A DNA stretch of 9,914 nt, taken from positions 1 to 9,914 of the forward strand of contig PFDH01000013.1 in the NCBI GenBank assembly GCA_002772705.1, given 5' to 3'. The translations under genes were made by a program, and so were the position numbers. Positions 1 to 5,349 of the stretch are shown one piece after another (positions within the stretch are counted from its first letter, which is position 1; each line of letters begins with the position of its first letter). A model generated the notes under the pieces. The model was not told the DNA's origin. It was given only the letters and a program-made list of their open reading frames with translations, and did not search any database. The DNA comes from Candidatus Pacebacteria bacterium CG10_big_fil_rev_8_21_14_0_10_44_11. GTDB taxonomy: Bacteria > Patescibacteriota > Microgenomatia > UBA1400 > PJMF01.

Positions 1-566
1 TTGGGTTTGGAATTAGCGGCATTTGTCTAGTTTTCTTTGCCTGGTTTTTTGTCCTTCAACCGTACCAAAAACTCAGAATAACCTCTTTTTTTACCCCAGC
101 CGAAGATATTCAAGGCAGCAACTACAACGCCAGACAGGCCTTGATTGCGGTGGGCTCAGGTCAGGTGATAGGTCGAGGACTTGGACAGGGAGTGCAGTCA
201 CACTTACGCTTTCTGCCTGAGCGGCAAACTGACTTCTTGTTTGCCTCACTGGCCGAAGAATATGGATTGATGGGTAGTAGTTTAGTCTTGTTGCTTTACG
301 CCCTATTGGTGGCTTTTCTAATCTGGGCCAGCCGATACATTAAAGATCTATCAGGCAAATTATATTTGGTAATGTTGGCAGTTTTGTTTTTTCTGCAGGC
401 AATGGTCAACATCAATATGAATATTGGTTTATTGCCTATTTCGGGCATCACTTTGCCCCTACTGTCGTATGGCGGCAGTTCATTGTTGGGATTGTCGCTG
501 GCTCTCGGAATTGCCCAGTCACTGATCAAGCAATCTCAAAAACGCTCCCTACTTCATATTGCTTAA
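1..566 (+). CDS. rodA: RodA/FtsW-family (SEDS) peptidoglycan polymerase, 3' part
   Basis: SEDS proteins are multi-pass membrane glycosyltransferases that polymerise lipid II into glycan strands, working with a class B PBP. The gene enters the window already open (codons start at base 3) and gives 187 residues, about half of a usual ~370-aa protein; the true start lies upstream. Family signatures seen: G-S-x-Y-N-A-R-Q-A-L-I-A-V-G-S-G followed by G-x-G-L-G-Q-G, the extracellular block FLPERQTDFLFASLAEEYG, and near the C-terminus NIGLLPISGITLPLLSYGGSS, with hydrophobic helices between them. The S-H-L-R-F-L-P-E-R-Q-T-D-F wording and the short C-terminal tail after the last helix resemble RodA (elongation) more than FtsW (division), but the distinction is not certain from a fragment. 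No terminator is visible before the rplU promoter that follows at once. Confidence 0.9.
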   Translation, partial: GFGISGICLVFFAWFFVLQPYQKLRITSFFTPAEDIQGSNYNARQALIAVGSGQVIGRGLGQGVQSHLRFLPERQTDFLFASLAEEYGLMGSSLVLLLYALLVAFLIWASRYIKDLSGKLYLVMLAVLFFLQAMVNINMNIGLLPISGITLPLLSYGGSSLLGLSLALGIAQSLIKQSQKRSLLHIA

Positions 567-571
567 CAGCA

Positions 572-580
572 TGATATAAT
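572..580 (+). promoter_or_regulatory. Extended -10 promoter for the rplU operon
   Basis: TGATATAAT is a perfect extended -10 (TGn followed by TATAAT at 575-580). The -35 is weak: the best candidate is TTCATA at 553-558, with a 16-base spacer, lying inside the end of rodA. Transcription would begin near 586-587, leaving a ~36-base leader before the rplU ATG. The same nine bases occur as the -10 of tRNA-Thr on the other strand. Confidence 0.7.
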
Positions 581-622
581 AGCTGGTCTCTGATACATCT
601 AGATTGAACTGAGAAAGTGATC

Positions 623-937
623 ATGGCCTACGCAATTATTCAGCTTAATGGCAAACAGTACAAAGTTTCTCCCAAAGATGAGATTATTGTTGATCGCGTT
701 CCTCAGGCGGCTGGTGAAAAAGTTACCTCGGGTGACGTTTTGTTGGTTTGTGACGGCGACAAAGTCAATGTTGGCACACCTTTAGTTAGCGGGGCTTCAG
801 TCAGCTATACCATCAAGGATCATCAACGCGGCAAAAAGATCAGGGTTTCTAAGTACAAATCTAAGTCACGATATCGTCGGGTTCAAGGCCATCGTCAAGA
901 GCAATCAGTGCTCGTGATCGAAGCAATTAAGGTCTAA
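623..937 (+). CDS. rplU: Large ribosomal subunit protein bL21
   Basis: L21 binds 23S rRNA in the large subunit. The 104-residue product starts MAYAIIQLNGKQYKV, the typical L21 opening (A-I-I-x-x-G-G/N-K-Q-Y-x-V), and carries the G-K-K-I-R-V-x-K-Y-K-x-K-x-x-Y-R-R-x-x-G-H-R-Q block that forms its basic rRNA-binding part, at about residues 72-95. Length matches the family (about 100-105 aa). A GTG at 617 would add two residues, but the ATG at 623 gives the conserved N-terminus and has a weak purine stretch (AGAAAG, 612-617) at suitable distance. It heads the unit rplU, methyltransferase, rpmA; in most bacteria rplU and rpmA are direct neighbours. Confidence 0.96.
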   Translation: MAYAIIQLNGKQYKVSPKDEIIVDRVPQAAGEKVTSGDVLLVCDGDKVNVGTPLVSGASVSYTIKDHQRGKKIRVSKYKSKSRYRRVQGHRQEQSVLVIEAIKV

Positions 938-976
938 TTCCTCTCTTTTGCTGAGTTGTTTTCTGCTAAAATTTGT

Positions 977-983
977 AAGGTGG
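977..983 (+). promoter_or_regulatory. Shine-Dalgarno of the methyltransferase gene
   Basis: AAGGTGG ends three bases before the ATG at 987 (the AAGG core is six bases away). It selects this start over the in-frame ATG at 948, which has no such site. Confidence 0.7.
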
Positions 984-986
984 TCT

Positions 987-2144
987 ATGTCTTCATATTT
1001 TTTTATCCTTGGGTCAACTCCGGCTTTGTCATTGGTCGAATTGAGCGCTTTTTTAGCTCAACCCAATCTGGCTAAGATAAGTTCTCAGGTGGTAAAGGCT
1101 GAGTTAGCTGACGACCAAACGGCTACAGTGGCCTTGCAAGAGCTAGGTGGCTCAATCAAAGTTTGCCGCCAAGAGGAAACTTTGAATCGAAATGCCAGTA
1201 CGGCAGAGTTAGAGCAAGCGGTGGCCGATCTATTTCAAAGACAGGCCAAGACAGCAAAAATTGTGATTGGGATTGGCGAGTTTGGTCGAGACCAGCTGGA
1301 CGCACTTTCCTTAGAAAAAGTGAAGCGTTTGTTGACAAATGCTGACTTAAAGGTTCGTTTTATCGATGCGCCGCGATCCGGATTGTCCGCCGCAGTGCTG
1401 CTGCACCACAAAGTTCATGAGGTAATTATTATTCGAACCGAACAAGCAATTTTTTTGGCTTCAACCGTCAGCGTCCAAAACATTGATACCTGGACAATTG
1501 TTGACCGAGAGAAACCCTACGCTAACCGTAAAAAAGGGATGTTGCCCCCAAAAGTGGCCAGAATGATGGTTAACTTGGCAGTTGGCCCCCAACCAAAAAC
1601 CAAAGCCACGCTCTTAGATCCATTTTGTGGCTCAGGCACTGTTTTGATTGAAGCAGCCTCTCGCGGTCTATCGGTGGTTGGCTCCGATCTGGATCCAGAG
1701 GCAGTAACCGGTACCGAGAAGAATCTGAACTGGTACAGCCAAACCTTCAAACAAGAATTTGAGTTTAAAACCTTGCAAGCCGATGCCACCAAACTACTGT
1801 TGTCAAAAAAAGTGGATTACTTGGTGACCGAACCATTCTTGGGTAAACCCAAAGCCCCGGCCGCTTTACTTCCCAATGTTTTTCGAGGCCTGGAAAAAAT
1901 GTATCTGGGCGCCTTTAAGCACTGGCGCCGCTTATTAAACCCGAGAGCCAAAGTGGTGATTGTTTTTCCCCGCGCTTTAGCCGCAACTGCCGGTCTGAAA
2001 CAAGACATCACCCTTGATAGCTTAATTGACAAGTTAGGCGCTCTCGGGTATACTCCTTTACTCGAGCCGGTGCTGTATCACCGCCCACAAGCCGTGATTG
2101 GTCGTGAAATTAGAGTTTTTGAATTTAAACCGGCTCAACAATAG
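987..2144 (+). CDS. TRM11-like / UPF0020-type SAM-dependent RNA methyltransferase
   Basis: Predicted methyltransferase of the TRM11/RlmKL-related group, whose known members modify guanosines in tRNA or rRNA using S-adenosylmethionine. The 385-aa product starts with YFFILGSTPALSLVEL, like the opening of archaeal TRM11/TrmG10 proteins. A poorly conserved N-terminal half follows (possibly a degenerate THUMP-like region), then D-R-E-K-P-Y and GMLPPKVARMMVNLA (about 191-205). The SAM-binding motif I is DPFCGSGT at residues 211-218, and an acidic motif II follows (G-S-D-L-D). The usual catalytic motif IV (D/N-P-P-Y) is replaced by T-E-P-F at 281-284. The start at 987 is chosen because AAGGTGG (977-983) sits just upstream and it gives the family N-terminus; an in-frame ATG at 948 would add 13 unlike residues. 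The stop codon overlaps the rpmA Shine-Dalgarno. Substrate is unknown. Confidence 0.82.
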   Translation: MSSYFFILGSTPALSLVELSAFLAQPNLAKISSQVVKAELADDQTATVALQELGGSIKVCRQEETLNRNASTAELEQAVADLFQRQAKTAKIVIGIGEFGRDQLDALSLEKVKRLLTNADLKVRFIDAPRSGLSAAVLLHHKVHEVIIIRTEQAIFLASTVSVQNIDTWTIVDREKPYANRKKGMLPPKVARMMVNLAVGPQPKTKATLLDPFCGSGTVLIEAASRGLSVVGSDLDPEAVTGTEKNLNWYSQTFKQEFEFKTLQADATKLLLSKKVDYLVTEPFLGKPKAPAALLPNVFRGLEKMYLGAFKHWRRLLNPRAKVVIVFPRALAATAGLKQDITLDSLIDKLGALGYTPLLEPVLYHRPQAVIGREIRVFEFKPAQQ

Positions 2145-2146
2145 GA
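2143..2146 (+). promoter_or_regulatory. Shine-Dalgarno of rpmA overlapping the upstream stop codon
   Basis: AGGA starts on the second base of the methyltransferase TAG stop (2142-2144) and lies seven bases before the rpmA ATG. This arrangement suggests that translation of the two genes is coupled. Confidence 0.65.
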
Positions 2147-2153
2147 ACAAATC

Positions 2154-2408
2154 ATGTCACACGTTAAAGCATCTGGATCAGTCGCCCAACACGCTCAAGG
2201 CAAACGCCATGGCAAACGGCTGGGCTTAAAAAAACACTCTGGTCAGACCGTTAAAGCTGGTATGATTTTGATCCGCCAACGCGGAGAAAAATACAAAGCT
2301 GGTAAAAATGTCGGCATCGGTCGCGATCACACTCTTTTCGCCCTCGATCCAGGTAAAGTTGGGTTCACCAAGCATCATGGCAAAACCATGGTTGTGATTG
2401 AGACCTAA
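2154..2408 (+). CDS. rpmA: Large ribosomal subunit protein bL27
   Basis: L27 sits near the peptidyl-transferase centre of the 50S subunit, reaching the active site with its N-terminal tail. The 84-residue product has the family core G-K-R-L-G-L-K-K-x-x-G-Q-x-V-K-A-G, I-R-Q-R-G, G-K-N-V-G-I-G-R-D-H-T-L-F-A-L and a final V-x-F block. The N-terminus (MSHVKASGSVAQHAQGKRHG) is unlike the common M-A-H-K-K-x-x-G-S-S-x-N-G-R-D form and carries a longer basic insert, a variation I associate with CPR bacteria. No Firmicutes-type cleavable N-terminal extension is present. It is the last gene of its unit; the stop TAA lies in the loop of the terminator that follows. Confidence 0.95.
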   Translation: MSHVKASGSVAQHAQGKRHGKRLGLKKHSGQTVKAGMILIRQRGEKYKAGKNVGIGRDHTLFALDPGKVGFTKHHGKTMVVIET

Positions 2409-2421
2409 TCTCAATTTTTTT
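2397..2421 (+). terminator. Intrinsic terminator of the rplU-rpmA unit, embedded in the rpmA stop
   Basis: ATTGAGA (2397-2403) and TCTCAAT (2409-2415) form a perfect 7-bp stem around the loop CCTAA (2404-2408), followed directly by a run of T to 2421 (seven T including the last stem base). The last two sense codons and the TAA stop of rpmA are inside the hairpin. The stem has only two G-C pairs, so it may be leaky, but hairpin plus U-tract geometry is textbook. Confidence 0.75.
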
Positions 2422-2440
2422 AACTGAACAGTTTTCCCGC

Positions 2441-2469
2441 TCCACAAGTTTCACGGACTGTGATATACC
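2441..2469 (+). promoter_or_regulatory. Candidate promoter for parB
   Basis: TCCACA (2441-2446, 4 of 6 to TTGACA), a 17-base spacer, and TATACC (2464-2469, 4 of 6) preceded by TGA, giving an extended -10. Transcription would start about 2476-2479, at or just before the ATG at 2479. It lies directly after the rpmA terminator, where a new transcription start is required. Confidence 0.45.
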
Positions 2470-2478
2470 TGTCGTACA

Positions 2479-3366
2479 ATGACAGACCAATCCACTCCCA
2501 GTGTACAAATTCTTGCGATTGAGGTCTTGCAACCCAATCCGTTTCAACCAAGAAACAAAATTTCCAGAGAAGAAATCCTGGAACTAGCGGACTCAATCAA
2601 ACAGTACGGTGTTCTGGAGCCTCTCATTGTGGCTCAAACCCCGGCTGGTTTCCAGATCATTGCCGGTGAACGTCGCTGGCGGGCTGCTCGAGAAGCCGGT
2701 TTGACAGAAGTTCCAGCTCTGGTCAAAAAAACTACCCCCAAAGAAATGCTAGAGATGGCCTTGATCGAAAACGTGCAGCGGGCAGATCTTGGCCCACTAG
2801 AGAGAGCTCAGGCTTTTCAGCAATTAAGAAGAGATTTTAACCACAGCGTGCCCCAAATTGCGCAGCGGGTGAGTAAATCCACTTCGTACGTCAGTAACAC
2901 CTTGCGCTTGCTCGACTTGCCAGACGCAATCAAAGACGGTTTAGCAGGCAATCAGATCACCGAGGGTCACGCCAGGGCCATTGCTGGTATTGATAATATT
3001 CCGGCCATGATTCAGCTCTACAAACGGATTTTGCTTGAAAGCGCTTCAGTCAGACGAGCCGAAGAATTAGCCAGAAACTTTAGACAACAGCACTCAACTT
3101 CACCAATCAAGCGACTTTCGCCCCAAACCACTCAGGTAGATGACCCCCTGATCAAGGCCTGGGAACAAGAATTGAAGCGATTGTTATTAGCCAAATCTTC
3201 GATCAAACTCACTCGCAGCTTCAAAACCACCAGAATTATCATTACCCTACAAGGTGACCCCGACCAGACTCAAAAAGATTTAGAAAAAATTATGGCTTTA
3301 ACTCGGCATCAAGTTGAGGCCGAACAAAGCATCAAGCCTAAAGGGCGTAGCTCGGTTTGGCAATAA
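2479..3366 (+). CDS. parB: ParB/Spo0J-family chromosome partitioning protein
   Basis: ParB binds centromere-like parS sites, spreads on DNA as a CTP-dependent clamp and works with the ParA ATPase in origin segregation. The 295-aa product has the family order: N-terminal NTP-binding domain with I-x-P-N-P-F-Q-P-R-type opening (about 18-26), the GERRWRA motif at 63-69 (arginine-rich nucleotide-binding motif) and ENVQR at 97-101; a helix-turn-helix around 126-145 (QIAQRVSKSTSYVSNTLRLL); and a variable C-terminal region for dimerisation, about 215-290. Length is normal for chromosomal ParB. No parA is next to it, and no full parS is seen in the window. There is no Shine-Dalgarno before the ATG. 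The 3' end overlaps the end of lepB on the opposite strand by 29 bases. Both catalytic-region motifs are intact. Confidence 0.93.
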   Translation: MTDQSTPSVQILAIEVLQPNPFQPRNKISREEILELADSIKQYGVLEPLIVAQTPAGFQIIAGERRWRAAREAGLTEVPALVKKTTPKEMLEMALIENVQRADLGPLERAQAFQQLRRDFNHSVPQIAQRVSKSTSYVSNTLRLLDLPDAIKDGLAGNQITEGHARAIAGIDNIPAMIQLYKRILLESASVRRAEELARNFRQQHSTSPIKRLSPQTTQVDDPLIKAWEQELKRLLLAKSSIKLTRSFKTTRIIITLQGDPDQTQKDLEKIMALTRHQVEAEQSIKPKGRSSVWQ

Positions 3367-3919
3367 CGCTGACGTCAGGCACCGGCCAGTAGCGGAAAAA
3401 GGCTTTACCAACAATGTTTTTTGAGGTAATTGGACCCCAGGAACGGGAGTCACTTGAATTAGTCCGGTTGTCGCCGGCCACAAAGTATTCATCTTGACCA
3501 AGTTGAACTACACGACCATTGGTAAACGCATTGGCCATGGTTTCGGTGCCTGTTGGTAGATATGGCTCTTTCAGCGCTGTGCCGTTAACATAAATAGAGT
3601 TATTTTTGACCTCAATCATTTCGCCGGGCAGTCCCATCACCCGTTTGATAAAGTCACAACCAGTGCCAGCCGGACAATGAGCGGCCGGTGGGGCATGAAA
3701 AACAATCACGTCACCACGCTGTGGGGTACCTAAACGGTAACTAATTTTGTCAGTTAGGACATAATCGTGAGAATGGAGGTTGGGTTCCATGGACATCCCG
3801 CTGACCTGATGCGGCTGCATAAAAAAGAGGTAAACCACCAAAAAGAGCGACAGACCAATCACAAAGGTCTCAATCAAATCAAGAAAAAAGCCACTGACGG
3901 CAGAGAGGGTGGTTGACAT
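3338..3919 (-). CDS. lepB: Signal peptidase I
   Basis: Signal peptidase I is a membrane-anchored serine/lysine protease (S26) that cuts signal peptides from exported proteins. The 193-aa product has a short cytoplasmic N-terminus, one transmembrane helix at about residues 14-34, then the catalytic box S-G-M-S-M-E-P with nucleophile Ser43, box C (RGDVIVF, 68-74), box D with the general base Lys92 in F-I-K-R-V-M-G-L-P-G-E, and box E G-D-N-R-x-N-S-S-D-S-R (149-159). All required residues are present. A C-x5-C pair (Cys82, Cys88) lies just before the lysine box and could form a disulfide outside the cell. The ATG at 3919 has no Shine-Dalgarno but sits eight bases after a good -10. The gene stands alone on this strand and converges with parB, overlapping its last nine codons. 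Confidence 0.95.
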   Translation of the reverse strand: MSTTLSAVSGFFLDLIETFVIGLSLFLVVYLFFMQPHQVSGMSMEPNLHSHDYVLTDKISYRLGTPQRGDVIVFHAPPAAHCPAGTGCDFIKRVMGLPGEMIEVKNNSIYVNGTALKEPYLPTGTETMANAFTNGRVVQLGQDEYFVAGDNRTNSSDSRSWGPITSKNIVGKAFFRYWPVPDVSVIAKPSYAL

Positions 3920-3927
3920 ACGTTTGG

Positions 3928-3956
3928 ATTATCGGTTTTTTGGGCTGGAGTTTCAA
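3928..3956 (-). promoter_or_regulatory. lepB promoter, apparently leaderless
   Basis: On the minus strand, TTGAAA (3956-3951, 5 of 6), a 17-base spacer, and GATAAT (3933-3928, 5 of 6). Only eight bases (3927-3920) separate the -10 from the lepB ATG, so the transcript should begin at or within a base or two of the start codon. This is the best promoter match in the window. Confidence 0.72.
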
Positions 3957-3974
3957 GCACTAAATGGGGATAAT
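3946..3974 (+). promoter_or_regulatory. Candidate promoter for the glycan operon, facing away from lepB
   Basis: GATAAT (3969-3974, 5 of 6) with a weak TGGAGT (3946-3951) 17 bases upstream. The -35 regions of this and the lepB promoter overlap, so the two may compete for polymerase. Transcription from about 3981 would give a ~150-base leader before the flippase ATG at 4132. Confidence 0.35.
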
Positions 3975-3996
3975 AGGTACAGGAGACACGTTTTTT

Positions 3997-4032
3997 CTCG
4001 GACGCTTGGTGCGTTCACCAAGCTTGACTGAG
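3997..4032 (+). other. Stem-loop in the leader of the glycan operon
   Basis: GCTTGGTG (4004-4011) and CACCAAGC (4016-4023) form a perfect 8-bp stem with loop CGTT. An outer stem CTCGG (3997-4001) with CTGAG (4028-4032), including one G-U pair, closes it across a 2/4 interior loop. No U-tract follows, so it is not an intrinsic terminator on this strand; on the other strand it is followed by A, not T. It may be part of a structured 5' untranslated region. The frame of the flippase is also open through here, so it could instead be coding. Confidence 0.4.
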
Positions 4033-4040
4033 TTGCTTTT

Positions 4041-4086
4041 GTCTGGACAGGTAAATAATTCTCGTCTTTCTGTCAGCGATACAGAC
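4041..4086 (+). other. Second potential stem with an alternative pairing in the same leader
   Basis: GTCTGGACAG (4041-4050) can pair with CTGTC (4070-4074) and CAGAC (4082-4086), leaving AGCGATA bulged and a 19-base AT-rich loop. A competing local hairpin, TCTGT (4069-4073) with ACAGA (4081-4085), uses part of the same bases, so the two folds exclude each other. This is hand-found pairing without an energy calculation. Confidence 0.25.
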
Positions 4087-4131
4087 CCCGATCAAAAACG
4101 TCTACTCCTGTGGTTACGAAAGAAAACGACT

Positions 4132-5349
4132 ATGGGGTACAGCAAGCAAGCGCTCAGGGGATTTGGTTGGCATTCTGTTGTCACTTTTTTGACCGCAACA
4201 ATGACGGCTCTGAAGTTGGCTTTTTTGGCGCGCTTATTAGATCAGCGAGAGTTTGGACTCTTTGCGTACATAACGATTGCCCTGGGACTAACTGAAGCAA
4301 TCACTGAAACTGGCATCAACGTTACTATTATTCAAGCCAAAGAATCCATCAAGTACTTTCTCAACACTGCCTGGGTGATTGCTATTTTCAGAGGCCTGAT
4401 TATTGGTCTGGTTATGCTGGGAATGGGCGTCAGTATGAGTTCATTCTTTAGTGAACCTAACTTGACCGTTTTGGTTGGGCTGGCGGCGCTGGTACCGGTC
4501 GTCAAAGGCTTTATCAATCCAGCGATTGTGACCTTACACAAAGAGTTGCGATTTTTTCGTGACAGCGTCTACAGGCTGTCTTTGTTAGTCGTCGAGGCCG
4601 GACTAGCGGTACTGCTGGCTTGGTATTGGCACTCGGTGACAGCATTGGTAGTGGCGATGATTGGGGCAGCAGTGTTTGAAGTGATAATTTCATTTTTGCT
4701 GTTCAGGTTGCGGCCAGTTTTTGAGTACATTCCTAGTAGAGCCAAAAGTATTTTTAACAACGCCAAAGGCTTGAGCGTCTCAGCGGCGCTCTCATATATC
4801 AGTGAAAATGTTGACGATTTGATCTTGGGAAAGCTTTTAGGCACCGCCCCGCTGGGTTTGTATCACACTGGCTACTCGCTGACTCATCGGGCGACTCTTG
4901 GGGTGTCACAGTCGCTTTCTCACGGCGCCTTCCCCGTCTTTGCCCAGTTCAGAACTGATTTACCCCGATTAAAAAGAGCATTTTTGAAGTCGTTTTTAGG
5001 TTTGAGTCTGCTGTTGGTGGCAGTCTTAATTCCATTGATTGGCTTTCCCAAGTTGATTATCGAGATTATTTTGGGTCAAAAGTGGTTGGCGGTCGTACCG
5101 GCCTTGCCTTGGTTAGCAGCCGCAGGTGCGCTCCAAGCTCTGACCAGTTTGTGTTACACGGTAATGACTTCGACTGAATCGTACAAACAAATGAACGCTC
5201 ACCGCATTTTTGGTTTGATTGTTTTTGTACCACTATTTTTGTGGTTAAGCCTGCAGTTTGGCCTGCTTGGCGCCGCCATGGGCTGGGCAATTGCCCGTGC
5301 CATTAGCTTTCCCGTGGTTTTTTGGTTAGTGTTGCGGAGGTTGAAATGA
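4132..5349 (+). CDS. Wzx-type polysaccharide flippase (MOP superfamily)
   Basis: Predicted integral membrane transporter that flips lipid-linked sugar intermediates across the cytoplasmic membrane. With the ATG at 4132 the product is 405 aa, almost entirely hydrophobic helices (about 12). It begins MGYSKQALRGFGWHSVVTF with F-L-A-R-L-L-D-Q-R-E-F-G-L-F-A (helix 1 and loop), the standard opening of polysaccharide biosynthesis/export proteins, and has T-E-x-G-I-N-V-T-I-I-Q in loop 2 and I-L-G-K-L-L-G-T-A-P-L-G-L-Y in the middle, a family hallmark. It is shorter than many Wzx proteins (420-500 aa). The frame is open back to an ATG at 3964, adding 56 residues without family resemblance; I prefer 4132, though it has no clear Shine-Dalgarno. 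The stop overlaps the next start (ATGA), so it heads an operon with the GT2 and ligase-like genes. Confidence 0.87.
   Translation: MGYSKQALRGFGWHSVVTFLTATMTALKLAFLARLLDQREFGLFAYITIALGLTEAITETGINVTIIQAKESIKYFLNTAWVIAIFRGLIIGLVMLGMGVSMSSFFSEPNLTVLVGLAALVPVVKGFINPAIVTLHKELRFFRDSVYRLSLLVVEAGLAVLLAWYWHSVTALVVAMIGAAVFEVIISFLLFRLRPVFEYIPSRAKSIFNNAKGLSVSAALSYISENVDDLILGKLLGTAPLGLYHTGYSLTHRATLGVSQSLSHGAFPVFAQFRTDLPRLKRAFLKSFLGLSLLLVAVLIPLIGFPKLIIEIILGQKWLAVVPALPWLAAAGALQALTSLCYTVMTSTESYKQMNAHRIFGLIVFVPLFLWLSLQFGLLGAAMGWAIARAISFPVVFWLVLRRLK
5336..5340 (+). promoter_or_regulatory. Strong Shine-Dalgarno of the GT2 gene
   Basis: GGAGG lies five bases before the ATG at 5346, inside the end of the flippase gene. 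It fixes the start at 5346 rather than the in-frame GTG-type codon at 5322, and supports coupled translation. Confidence 0.8.

Noticed and set aside
925..939. AATTA/TAATT hairpin across the rplU stop codon, followed by a T-rich stretch
   Set aside because: Five A-T pairs only and an interrupted T stretch; much weaker than the rpmA terminator and placed within an operon.
964..972. TGCTAAAAT resembling an extended -10 before the methyltransferase
   Set aside because: Transcription would begin near 979 and cut off the good Shine-Dalgarno at 977-983; the gene is better explained as part of the rplU unit.
948..986. N-terminal extension of the methyltransferase from ATG 948
   Set aside because: The added 13 residues have no family resemblance and the start has no Shine-Dalgarno, unlike ATG 987.
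2422..2433. Palindrome AACTG-AA-CAGTT upstream of parB
   Set aside because: A two-base loop cannot form a stable RNA hairpin, and a 5-bp repeat is common by chance; the neighbouring 7-bp stem with U-tract explains termination better.
2447..2454. AGTTTCAC, 7 of 8 to one half of the parS palindrome, just before parB
   Set aside because: The other half does not match (1 of 8), and an 8-mer with one mismatch is expected several times per 10 kb.
2475..2480. TACAAT as a -10 box
   Set aside because: It overlaps the parB ATG, so transcription would start inside the gene after the start codon.
3369..3378. Perfect palindrome CTGACGTCAG
   Set aside because: It lies within lepB codons for P-D-V-S and has no flanking structure; probably chance.
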